Source of the DNA: SIG299 sp051880375
GTDB lineage: Bacteria; Bacillota; Clostridia; Lachnospirales; Lachnospiraceae
Direction: 5' to 3'
Length of the DNA stretch: 63,068 nt
NCBI GenBank assembly: GCA_051880375.1
Contig: JBJENV010000046.1
Span: forward strand, 1 to 63,068
Part shown: one piece after another, positions 8,284 through 15,739 of the stretch
Position numbering within the stretch: the stretch's first letter is position 1
Layout: each line of letters starts with the position of its first letter
Notes under the pieces: model-generated
The model's input: only the letters and a program-made list of their open reading frames with translations
Told to the model about the DNA's origin: nothing
Database searches by the model: none
Program-made: the position numbers and the translations under genes

Positions 8284-9776
8284 AGCTTGAAATTATCAAA
8301 GAAAATAACAGAACTGTGTATGAAGTGCCGCCGCGTGCCAACCTTTTTTTGATACTGAGGGAGAAGTATGCCGGTATGGAAGCTTCGGAAGGAGAGAACT
8401 GGACGATTCGCTCGGACTGCGGAGGAAACGGCCGTTGCGGAAAGTGCAGCGTCATTTTAGAGAGCGGTCTGGCAGAGTATCAGGGAACCATAGTGTCCGG
8501 CAAGGGGCAGAGTCTGCTCTCCTGCCGGACTGTTTTATGCTCGGACTGCGTCGTACGGCTGCCGGGAGAAAAAGTTTCCGAGGAAAAGTCAGAGGAAAAA
8601 GTGTATAGAAGGCCGGTCCCTGCCCGAAGCGTTTGTAAACCGCAGGAGGAGAACGCGGGACAAGGGGAAGAGTATGGCATTGCGGTAGACATCGGAACGA
8701 CAAATGTAAAGTTTGCCAAGGTACGTTTACCTGACGGCGAGGTGCTTACTTCCTATGCCTGCAAGAATTCACAGGGTGCGTTCGGTGCCGATGTGATGTC
8801 GCGGATTAGGGCCGCCTGTGACGGCGAAGAAGAAAAACTGACGGCGCTGGTACAGGGAGATATAAGAAAAGGAATCGGCACCCTGCTTTCTCTGCCGGAG
8901 GCACAAAAGGGAGAGAAAGCAGAGCAGCTTTGGAACCGCAGACTGCGCAGACTTTCCGTTGCCTGCAATACGACGATGCTGTCCCTGCTCTGCGGTTTTC
9001 CGCTGGACGGTATGCAGGAGCATCCGTTTACACCGTACTGCCTGCGGGTGGCAGAAAAGGAGCAGAGCGGCATTGCGATGCGCTTTGCACCATGCGCCGG
9101 GGCGTTTATCGGCGGCGATATCGTTGCAGGGCTTGCGGCACTTCCCTTACATGAGGAGGTTTTTCTTCTGATTGACCTCGGAACAAACGGGGAGCTTGTG
9201 CTTGGAACAAAGGAGAGGATGCTTGCGGTTTCCGTGGCGGCGGGACCTGCGTTTGAGAGCGGAGATTTTGCAGAGGGCACCTCGGCGCTTGCTGCGTTTG
9301 CAGAGGCATACCGGAGCGGTGCTGTGGATGAAACCGGACTGCTTTCGGAGGAATACTTTGAAACCGGCTATCCGTTTGTGACAGCTGACGGAAAATGCGC
9401 GGGCGTTTTGACACAGCGTCTGATTCGTGATTTGCAGATGGCAAAGGCGGCAGTCCGCACCGGCGTGGAATATCTGCTGAAGTCTGCAGGTGTAATGCCC
9501 GATAAAGTGTATCTGGCCGGAGGTATGGGGAGCATCGCAGAGCAGGACTGCATCGAGCTTGGAATGCTGCCGGGGAGCTTCTTTGGTAAGACAGAGTTTG
9601 TCGGAAATACGGCACTTGCCGGAGCCATCCGGCTGCTTTTAGAGGATGACGCGGAGGTAAAAATGCAGAAGCTTGCCTCGCGTATAGAAGAACACGATTT
9701 GGCAGAGTGGGGCGAGTTTGAAGAGCGCTACCTTGGAAACTTAAATCTGCCGGAAAGGGTGGGGAAGTATGATTAA
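8280..9776 (+). CDS. [2Fe-2S]/ASKHA protein resembling corrinoid activation (RACo/RamA-like) proteins, DUF4445
   Basis: 498 aa. The N-terminus is a ferredoxin-like domain with the plant-type ligand spacing C47-x5-C53-x2-C56 and C82 (SDCGGNGRCGKCSVI, LLSCRT). After a charged linker comes an actin-like ATPase fold: GIAVDIGTTNVKFAKV near 133-148 as phosphate-1 and LIDLGTNGELVLG as phosphate-2, then VYLAGGMGS. Known relatives use ATP to reduce Co(II) in corrinoid methyltransferase proteins back to Co(I). No corrinoid protein or methyltransferase lies nearby, so the substrate here is open. It is somewhat shorter than typical RACo (about 600 aa). Coupled by overlap to darA upstream and to the HAD gene downstream. 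Confidence 0.85.
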   Translation: MKLEIIKENNRTVYEVPPRANLFLILREKYAGMEASEGENWTIRSDCGGNGRCGKCSVILESGLAEYQGTIVSGKGQSLLSCRTVLCSDCVVRLPGEKVSEEKSEEKVYRRPVPARSVCKPQEENAGQGEEYGIAVDIGTTNVKFAKVRLPDGEVLTSYACKNSQGAFGADVMSRIRAACDGEEEKLTALVQGDIRKGIGTLLSLPEAQKGEKAEQLWNRRLRRLSVACNTTMLSLLCGFPLDGMQEHPFTPYCLRVAEKEQSGIAMRFAPCAGAFIGGDIVAGLAALPLHEEVFLLIDLGTNGELVLGTKERMLAVSVAAGPAFESGDFAEGTSALAAFAEAYRSGAVDETGLLSEEYFETGYPFVTADGKCAGVLTQRLIRDLQMAKAAVRTGVEYLLKSAGVMPDKVYLAGGMGSIAEQDCIELGMLPGSFFGKTEFVGNTALAGAIRLLLEDDAEVKMQKLASRIEEHDLAEWGEFEERYLGNLNLPERVGKYD

Positions 9777-10383
9777 AAATATAGTTTTTGACATTGGAAA
9801 CGTACTGGCACATTTTCGCTGGCAGGAGCTGCTGCACGATCTTGGAATGACCGGAGAGGTGTTTGAAAGTGTGGCGGATGCCACAGTGCGCAATACAGGG
9901 ATGTGGAACGAATTCGACCGGGGAGTTCTTGATGATGAAGAAATTATCAAAGGCTGTATTGACAGTGCCCCGCAGTATGAAAAGGAAATCCGTCTGCTGT
10001 TTGCCAATGTAAAGGATATTGTGCTGGAGTATCCGTATGCAAAGCCGTGGATTACGGAATTAAAAGAAAGAGGTTTCCGGGTATATCTGCTTTCCAACTA
10101 CGGAAAAACCTCTTATGAACAGGGCAGTAAAGGCTTTTCGTTTCTTCCGCTTGTGGACGGAGCCGTGATTTCATACGAGGTAAAGCATATCAAGCCGGAA
10201 CCGGAAATTTATACGGAATTATTTCAGAAGTATGGCTTAAAACCGGAGGAGTGCGTCTTTTTCGATGACAGAGAGGAGAATATCGAAGCGGCATGTACAC
10301 TCGGTATGCACGGAATCGTCTTTACTTCAAGAGAGAAAGCCGGACGAGAGCTTGAGAAGCTGTTAGAAGAAATAGGCGGATGA
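9769..10383 (+). CDS. HAD family phosphatase (subfamily IA)
   Basis: 204 aa. Motif I is FDIGNVL with nucleophile D8 (DxG form), motif II LLSNYG, motif III Lys in HIKPEPEIY, motif IV VFFDDREEN. The cap region is helical as in the YihX/epoxide-hydrolase-like subfamily, so the likely substrate is a sugar phosphate or nucleotide. The ATG lies inside the last 8 bp of the preceding gene, completing a three-gene coupled operon with darA. Confidence 0.85.
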   Translation: MIKNIVFDIGNVLAHFRWQELLHDLGMTGEVFESVADATVRNTGMWNEFDRGVLDDEEIIKGCIDSAPQYEKEIRLLFANVKDIVLEYPYAKPWITELKERGFRVYLLSNYGKTSYEQGSKGFSFLPLVDGAVISYEVKHIKPEPEIYTELFQKYGLKPEECVFFDDREENIEAACTLGMHGIVFTSREKAGRELEKLLEEIGG

Positions 10384-10407
10384 AACAAAGAAACCTTATT
10401 TTTTTGC

Positions 10408-10436
10408 TTGACAAGATGGCAGGAAGCTCATATAAT
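10408..10436 (+). promoter_or_regulatory. Consensus sigma-A promoter of marR
   Basis: -35 TTGACA (10408-10413), exactly 17 bp, -10 TATAAT (10431-10436), both perfect. The strength suits a gene held down by a repressor; the palindrome at 10446-10459 lies on the expected start site. Confidence 0.9.
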
Positions 10437-10445
10437 AGAAAAAAG

Positions 10446-10459
10446 TGTAGCACACTACA
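10446..10459. promoter_or_regulatory. Palindromic operator before marR
   Basis: TGTAGCACACTACA: arms TGTAG/CTACA around CACA, ten bases after the -10. Nearly the same 14-mer stands before the ABC exporter at 10935-10948, so it is probably the MarR binding site and the repressor is autoregulated. Confidence 0.8.
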
Positions 10460-10476
10460 AAAAACGGAGGAGAGGT

Positions 10477-10893
10477 ATGGAGCAGGATATCGGTGTTTTA
10501 CTGAAGCAGCTCAATGACAAATTAAAGATGTCTGCGGATGAATCCTTAAAGGATGTCGGACTGACCGTATCTCAGACGGGAATCATGGTGTTTCTGCAGC
10601 AAAAAGGCGGTTCGGCAACACAGAAGGAAATCGAAAATTATCTCGGAGTGTCGCATCCGACGGTGGTCGGTATGGTATCACGGCTGGAGAAGAACGGATT
10701 TATATCCTGCCGGGTGGATGATGCAGACAGGAGAAATAAAATTGTCTGCACGACCAAAAAGGCGGAAGAGTGTGCCGAGAAAATGTTTCTTGGAAAGCAG
10801 GAAACAGAACAGCGTCTGCTGCGCTCATTCAGCGGGACAGAGGTTGCAGAGCTTCGGAGAATGCTGCAGAAAATGTATCACAACATAGAATAA
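10477..10893 (+). CDS. MarR family transcriptional regulator
   Basis: 138 aa winged-helix repressor. The ATG at 10477 follows CGGAGGAGAGGT; an apparent earlier TTG start at 10408 is in fact the -35 box. Helix-turn-helix region: GSATQKEIENYLGVSHPTVVGMVSRLEKNGFI (written here as GSATQKEIENYLGVSH then PTVVGMVSRLEKNG), wing DDADRRNKIVCTT. It most likely senses a small hydrophobic or toxic compound and derepresses itself and the two ABC half-exporters that follow. The ligand is unknown. Confidence 0.93.
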   Translation: MEQDIGVLLKQLNDKLKMSADESLKDVGLTVSQTGIMVFLQQKGGSATQKEIENYLGVSHPTVVGMVSRLEKNGFISCRVDDADRRNKIVCTTKKAEECAEKMFLGKQETEQRLLRSFSGTEVAELRRMLQKMYHNIE

Positions 10894-10900
10894 AAGGGAC

Positions 10901-10926
10901 TGCCGGAATGCCGGCAATTCTTTTTA
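10901..10926 (+). terminator. Weak intrinsic terminator/attenuator between marR and the exporter
   Basis: TGCCGG-AATG-CCGGCA stem followed by ATTCTTTTT. The stem is only six base pairs, so partial read-through into the exporter genes is likely. Confidence 0.6.
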
Positions 10927-10934
10927 ACTAAAAG

Positions 10935-10948
10935 TGTAGCACGCTACA
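10935..10948. promoter_or_regulatory. Second palindromic MarR operator
   Basis: TGTAGCACGCTACA: perfect arms TGTAGC/GCTACA around AC, 29 bp before the exporter start codon. It differs from the marR operator at one central position only. Confidence 0.8.
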
Positions 10949-10976
10949 AAATTAAAAGAAACAGGAGGAAATCAAT

Positions 10977-12728
10977 ATGTTGCACACATTGGCGAAAAGC
11001 CTCAGAGAACACAGAAAGGCATCCATTGTGACAATTTTGCTTTCGGTCTTTGAAGTGGTTTTTGAAATTGTCATTCCGCTTTGTATGTCGAATCTGATTG
11101 ATTTCGGTATCGAAGAAGGAAAGATGAAGCCGGTTGTATATTACGGAGTCTGGCTGCTCGTTTTTGCATTGCTGCAGCTTGCAACGGGGGTGGCGGCGGC
11201 AAGAATCGCGGCAAGGGCTTCGGCGGGTTTTGCCGCAAATTTGAGAGAGGACATGTACAATAACGTACAGACCTTTTCCTTTGGAAACATTGATAAATTT
11301 TCCACCTCATCCATTGTCACAAGACTGACAACGGATGTCACGAATCTGCAGAACGCCTACCAGATGCTGATTCGTATGGCAATCAGGGGACCGGTTATGA
11401 TTCTGTTCTCCATGATTGTCTCTTTCCGGATTCATGCGGGAATTGCCATGATTTTTCTGGTTCTGATTCCGGTGCTTGCCGTATGCCTGTATGCGATTAT
11501 CAGCAGGGCACATCCGATTTTGGGAAGAGTATTTAAAACCTATGATAAGCTGAACAACGTTGTACAGGAAAACGTCAGGGGAATCCGTGTCGTGAAATCC
11601 TTCTGCTCCGAGCAGTATGAAACAGAGAAATTTCAGAAGATATCCGGCAGCATTTACCGGGATTTCGTCAAGGCAGAGCGTTTTCTGGCACTGAACTCTC
11701 CGGTGATGCAGTTCTTTATGTATGGCTGTATGCTTCTCATTTCATGGATTGGAGCAAAGGCCATTATTGCAAGCGGAAATAATGCCGCACTCGGCCTTAC
11801 AACAGGAAACCTGACGGCATTAATCACGTATTCCACGCAGATTCTTATGAGTCTGATGATGCTGTCCATGGTCTTTGTCATGATTGTCATATCCTATGCA
11901 AGCGCAGGTCGTATTGCGGAGATTATAAAGGAGGAGACCGATATCAAAAATCCGGAGCATCCGGTTACCGAGGTTGCAAACGGAGAAATCTGCTTTAAAA
12001 ACGTGGATTTTGTGTATGCCTCCAAGGCAGATAAAAAGGTCATTGACAACGTAAGTCTAAGCATAAGTTCAGGAGAAACCATCGGAATCATCGGAGGTAC
12101 CGGTTCTTCCAAAACATCGCTCGTACAGCTGATTCCGCGCCTGTATGATGTGACCGGAGGCACATTGACGGTCGGCGGTGTCGATGTGAAGCAATATGAC
12201 CTTGAGGTACTGCGGAATGCCGTGGCAATGGTGCTTCAGAAAAACGAGCTGTTTTCCGGAACCATCAAGGAAAATCTCCGTTGGGGCAATGCGGAGGCAA
12301 CCGACGAGGAAATCAGGGAAGCCTGCCGCCTTTCCTGTGCGGATGAATTTATTGAAGCAATGCCGGACAAATACGATACCTATATCGAGCAGGGCGGTAC
12401 CAATGTATCCGGCGGACAAAAGCAGCGTCTTTGTATTGCAAGAGCACTGTTAAAGAAACCGAAGATTCTGATTCTGGACGATTCCACAAGTGCGGTCGAT
12501 ACGAAGACCGATGCATTCATCCGGAAGTCGTTTGCGGAATATATCCCGGATACGACAAAGATTATCATTGCCCAGCGTGTTTCATCCGTACAGAATGCGG
12601 ACCGTATCGTGGTTTTGGAGGACGGAAAAATCGAATCCGTGGGAACACATGAGGAACTGTTAGAGAGAAGTCCGATTTACAGAGAAGTATATGAATCGCA
12701 GCAGAAGGGAGAGAAAGCAGATGATTAA
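10977..12728 (+). CDS. ABC exporter half-transporter, degenerate-site subunit
   Basis: 583 aa with about six membrane helices followed by a nucleotide-binding domain: Walker A GGTGSSKTS, signature VSGGQKQRLC, Walker B ILILDDSTSAVD. The residue after the Walker B Asp, normally the catalytic Glu, is Asp. This marks the subunit forming the degenerate ATP site of heterodimeric exporters (TM287/288, BmrCD, LmrCD type). GGAGGAAATCAAT precedes the ATG. Its end overlaps the next gene, the expected partner. Likely function: drug, peptide or lipid efflux under MarR control. Confidence 0.92.
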   Translation: MLHTLAKSLREHRKASIVTILLSVFEVVFEIVIPLCMSNLIDFGIEEGKMKPVVYYGVWLLVFALLQLATGVAAARIAARASAGFAANLREDMYNNVQTFSFGNIDKFSTSSIVTRLTTDVTNLQNAYQMLIRMAIRGPVMILFSMIVSFRIHAGIAMIFLVLIPVLAVCLYAIISRAHPILGRVFKTYDKLNNVVQENVRGIRVVKSFCSEQYETEKFQKISGSIYRDFVKAERFLALNSPVMQFFMYGCMLLISWIGAKAIIASGNNAALGLTTGNLTALITYSTQILMSLMMLSMVFVMIVISYASAGRIAEIIKEETDIKNPEHPVTEVANGEICFKNVDFVYASKADKKVIDNVSLSISSGETIGIIGGTGSSKTSLVQLIPRLYDVTGGTLTVGGVDVKQYDLEVLRNAVAMVLQKNELFSGTIKENLRWGNAEATDEEIREACRLSCADEFIEAMPDKYDTYIEQGGTNVSGGQKQRLCIARALLKKPKILILDDSTSAVDTKTDAFIRKSFAEYIPDTTKIIIAQRVSSVQNADRIVVLEDGKIESVGTHEELLERSPIYREVYESQQKGEKADD

Positions 12729-14580
12729 AAGACTGTTCACTTATATCGGGAAATACAAGCTTTATCTTGTGATAGTAGTTCTTTGCATTTTAATCAGTTC
12801 TGTGGCAAGTGTTGCCTCGTCCGTTTTTCTTCAGGTACTGATTGACGATTATATCGTGCCGATTCTGGCGATGGACAGCCCGGTATTTACGGGACTGCTT
12901 AAGACATTGTGCGTGGTCGGTGTTATTTATCTGGTCGGGATTTTTGCAACCTGGCTGTACAACTTTTTGATGGTGACGATTGCACAGGGAACGTTAAAGA
13001 CGATTCGTGACGAGATGTTTACGAAAATGCAGAAGCTTCCGATTCGTTACTTTGACAGCAGGACGCATGGCGATATTATGAGCCATTACACCAACGACAC
13101 CGATACGCTCCGACAGATGATTGCGCAGTCGTTGGCACAGCTGATTTCCTCCGTATTCACAATTGTTACGGTGTTTGCCTGTATGCTCTATCAGAGTATC
13201 TGGTTAACGCTCATCATTCTGGTGTCCGTGTTCTTTATCCTGCAGATTGTAAAGAAGGTGGCAGGAAGCAGCGGCTTCTATTTCTTAAAACAGCAGGATA
13301 CGCTCGCAGCGCTGGACGGCTATGTGGAGGAAATGGTGAACGGTCAGAAGGTCGTGAAGGTGTTCTGCCACGAAGAAGAAAGCAGGGAAGGCTTCCGCAG
13401 AAAAAACAAAGAGTGGGAGGAAGCTTCCGCAAATGCAAACGGCTATGCCAACTCGATGATGCCGATGATGAATGCGCTTGGCTATGTGCAGTATGTTATC
13501 ATTGCATTTGTCGGTGCGTGGATGGCAATTAGCGGCGTTACCAACCTTACAATCACGGGGACCAATGTGCTGACGCTCGGTACGATTGCGTCGTTCCTCA
13601 CGTTATCAAGAAACTTCACTAATCCGATTGCGCAGCTTGCTAATCAGTTTAATTCCATTGTTACGGCACTTGCCGGAGCCGGAAGAATTTTTGCATTGAT
13701 TGACGAAGCACCGGAAACAGACGAGGGCTATGTGACCTTAGTCAATGCGAAGGAGGAAAACGGTGTACTGACGGAAACGGAGGAGAGAACCGGACTCTGG
13801 GCGTGGAAGCATCCGCACAGTGACGGAACGCTGACTTATCAGAAGCTGGAGGGCAACATTGTTCTGGATTCCGTCGATTTCGGCTATACACCGGAAAAAC
13901 AGGTATTAAGCGATATTTCCGTGTATGCGAATGCCGGACAGAAGGTAGCGTTTGTCGGTGCAACCGGAGCAGGAAAGACGACGATTACAAATCTGATCAA
14001 TCGTTTTTATGATATTGCAGACGGTAAAATCCGCTATGACGGAATCAATATCAACAAGATTAAGAAAGCGGACCTGCGCCGCTCGCTCGGCGTAGTGCTT
14101 CAGGATGTCAACCTGTTTACCGGTACGGTTATGGAGAATATTCGTTACGGCAATCGGGAGGCAACCGATGAGGAGTGTATTGCAGCGGCAAAGCTTGCGA
14201 ATGCCCACAACTTCATTATGATGCTTCCGGACGGCTATCAGACGATGCTGTCGGGAGACGGAAGCGGTCTGTCACAGGGACAAAGACAGCTTCTGTCGAT
14301 TGCAAGAGCAGCTGTATCGAATCCGCCGGTTATGATTCTCGATGAGGCAACCTCCTCGATTGATACGCGGACCGAGAGTCTGGTGCAGTCTGGTATGGAC
14401 CGTCTGATGCAGGGGAGAACCGTGTTTGTGATTGCGCACCGCCTGTCTACAGTTATGAATTCCGATGTGATTATGGTACTCGACCACGGGCGCATCATCG
14501 AGCGTGGTTCGCATGAGGAACTGATTGAAAAGAAGGGGACATATTACCGCCTGTATACGGGAGCGTTTGAATTAGAGTAG
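12721..14580 (+). CDS. ABC exporter half-transporter, canonical-site subunit
   Basis: 619 aa from the ATG at 12721, which lies in the last codons of the preceding gene after AAGGGAGAG. About six membrane helices, then Walker A GATGAGKTT, signature LSQGQRQLLS and Walker B VMILDEATSSID with the catalytic Glu present. There is an insert of about 45 residues between the membrane and ATPase domains (around VTLVNAKEENGVLTETEERT), common in this partner of heterodimeric exporters. It should pair with the preceding protein to form one active and one degenerate ATP site. Confidence 0.93.
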   Translation: MIKRLFTYIGKYKLYLVIVVLCILISSVASVASSVFLQVLIDDYIVPILAMDSPVFTGLLKTLCVVGVIYLVGIFATWLYNFLMVTIAQGTLKTIRDEMFTKMQKLPIRYFDSRTHGDIMSHYTNDTDTLRQMIAQSLAQLISSVFTIVTVFACMLYQSIWLTLIILVSVFFILQIVKKVAGSSGFYFLKQQDTLAALDGYVEEMVNGQKVVKVFCHEEESREGFRRKNKEWEEASANANGYANSMMPMMNALGYVQYVIIAFVGAWMAISGVTNLTITGTNVLTLGTIASFLTLSRNFTNPIAQLANQFNSIVTALAGAGRIFALIDEAPETDEGYVTLVNAKEENGVLTETEERTGLWAWKHPHSDGTLTYQKLEGNIVLDSVDFGYTPEKQVLSDISVYANAGQKVAFVGATGAGKTTITNLINRFYDIADGKIRYDGININKIKKADLRRSLGVVLQDVNLFTGTVMENIRYGNREATDEECIAAAKLANAHNFIMMLPDGYQTMLSGDGSGLSQGQRQLLSIARAAVSNPPVMILDEATSSIDTRTESLVQSGMDRLMQGRTVFVIAHRLSTVMNSDVIMVLDHGRIIERGSHEELIEKKGTYYRLYTGAFELE

Positions 14581-14605
14581 GAAGCAAACCATAACATGGA
14601 GAAGC

Positions 14606-14661
14606 AAAACCGCCGGTCTGTGGAGAAAGCACATCAATGCTTCACAAACCGGCGGTTTTTT
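14606..14661. terminator. Bidirectional intrinsic terminator
   Basis: Perfect 12-bp arms AAAACCGCCGGT and ACCGGCGGTTTT with A/T tracts outside each arm. It serves both the exporter operon and the convergent DUF1292 gene. Confidence 0.9.
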
Positions 14662-14672
14662 ACTATCGTTTT

Positions 14673-14996
14673 TTATTCCTCATCCTCGTCCTCGTCGAAC
14701 ATTTCATCAAATTCTTCCGCATCCAGCATTTCGTCAAATGCATCGGAAACTGCTTCAAATTCATCATCATCCTCGATATTTAACAGTTCAATATCATCCT
14801 CGCTGTGCTGGATGAAGCGGTACAGATAGATTTCGCTGTCCGGCTTGTCTTCGTTCGGGAGAAGTGCAATGTACATCTGCTCCTCATTGTGAATGTTGAC
14901 CGGGAAGACAGAGATAATGTCACACAACAGCTCGCTTCCGTCATCTAAGGTTAAGGTTACCTGATCCGGGGTATCGTCCATTTCCTGATTGCTCAT
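14673..14996 (-). CDS. DUF1292 family protein
   Basis: 107 aa, very acidic. The family core is visible (VTLTLDDGSELLCDIISVF, YIALLPNE, EIYLYRF), followed by a tail that is almost all Asp/Glu/Met/Phe. DUF1292 proteins are small, cytoplasmic and of unknown function, widespread in Clostridia and Bacilli. GAGGAAAG precedes the ATG and a near-perfect promoter lies upstream. The reverse strand reads as a long Ser-rich frame, an artefact of the acidic codons. Confidence 0.88.
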   Translation of the reverse strand: MSNQEMDDTPDQVTLTLDDGSELLCDIISVFPVNIHNEEQMYIALLPNEDKPDSEIYLYRFIQHSEDDIELLNIEDDDEFEAVSDAFDEMLDAEEFDEMFDEDEDEE

Positions 14997-15052
14997 ATCG
15001 CTTTCCTCGTTCTTTCCGCGAAGGCGTGCCCGCAGCTTCGCTTGATACCTTC

Positions 15053-15082
15053 ATTATATGGGATAGGAGCAGGGCTTGTCAA
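15053..15082 (-). promoter_or_regulatory. Consensus sigma-A promoter of the DUF1292 gene
   Basis: Minus strand: -35 TTGACA, 18 bp, -10 TATAAT, both perfect. The long inverted repeat begins only 17 bp upstream of this -35. Confidence 0.85.
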
Positions 15083-15099
15083 CGGGGAAAGGAAGTTGA

Positions 15100-15587
15100 G
15101 TTTTCGTATTTTTGAGGGCACCGTAACGAAGGGCGGAAAGCGAATGCAGAGAATACGGCAGCAAGACAGCTTTTTCTTCTCCGAAGCCGCATGTGGACCT
15201 TGTCCTAGTACTTCCGTATCTTTGCGGTGCGACGAAGCACGCTGCAAAAGCACTGTCTGAGCAGCCGGGCGGCATCTCCCCGCAGTTATGCTCGGGAGCG
15301 TTTGCACTCTTGGCGAGACGCAACGGCACGTAACGTGTTTCCTGCAAGGCAGGAGTACAACACGTAAGTGCCGGCGTCTCTTAAAGTCCCTTCGCCATAA
15401 CTGCGGGGAGAATGCCGCTGGATGCGAGTTTGCGGTGCAGCGTGCAATCGAACGTCGCAGCAGAAAGATGCGGGAAGTCCTTGGACAAGGGAATGAGCGG
15501 TGAGTGAGAAGAAGAAGCTGACTGCTGCCGTGTCACTTGCAGAACGCATTCCACCTTCTTTTGATTCACCCTCAAAAATACGAAAAC
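15100..15587. repeat. 488 bp long imperfect inverted repeat (giant palindrome)
   Basis: The DUF1292-dinB gap of about 740 bp holds no credible gene but one large two-armed palindrome centred near 15345. Matched blocks, outermost inward: 15100-15118 with 15569-15587 (19/19, arm GTTTTCGTATTTTTGAGGG); CCTTGTCC 15198-15205 with 15483-15490; TGCGACG 15228-15234 with 15453-15459; GCACGCTGCA 15237-15246 with 15436-15445; GGCATCTCCCCGCAGTTATG 15271-15290 with 15396-15416 (one indel); GAGACGC 15315-15321 with 15374-15380; ACGTGTT 15333-15339 with 15359-15365; tip CCTGC/GCAGG 15341-15353. All blocks share almost the same centre, so this is one structure. Similar short frames appear on both strands only because the arms are copies. 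No transposase and no clear target duplication. It may be a MITE-like element or encode a long hairpin RNA. Confidence 0.9.
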
Positions 15588-15614
15588 ACAAGTGAAAGGG
15601 AAGGAGAAAAGCCT

Positions 15615-15628
15615 CGAACTTCTGTTTG
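15615..15628. promoter_or_regulatory. SOS (LexA) box-like palindrome before dinB
   Basis: CGAACTTCTGTTTG resembles the Gram-positive LexA box (CGAAC-N4-GTTYN) and overlaps the -35 of the adjacent promoter, the position expected for repression. Confidence 0.65.
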
Positions 15629-15654
15629 CATCCCCGGGATAAGTATGGTACACT
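15626..15654 (+). promoter_or_regulatory. Probable dinB-helicase promoter
   Basis: -35 TTGCAT, 17 bp, -10 TACACT. The -35 overlaps the LexA-like box. It gives a leader of about 80 nt before dinB. Confidence 0.55.
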
Positions 15655-15739
15655 GTTTAGTAAGAGATGTCGCCGTGTTGACTGGCTTTGGCAGAAACAG
15701 AGAATGCTTTATTTACGAACGGCAGGAATGAGGGTTCGC

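Noticed and set aside
10408..10476. Upstream TTG start extending the MarR protein
   Set aside because: The TTG is the -35 box of a perfect promoter; the ATG at 10477 has a good ribosome site.
14596..14829. Serine-rich plus-strand ORF
   Set aside because: Antisense of the acidic DUF1292 tail; it begins inside the terminator.
15042..15591. Short ORFs on both strands starting with similar FRIFEG peptides
   Set aside because: They fall in the two arms of the long inverted repeat, so the likeness is only the palindrome read twice. No ribosome site, no domain.
15080..15620. Target-site duplication flanking the 488 bp palindrome
   Set aside because: Flanks share only purine-rich texture (GGAAAGGAAG and GAAAGGGAAG) without an exact repeat at the element ends.
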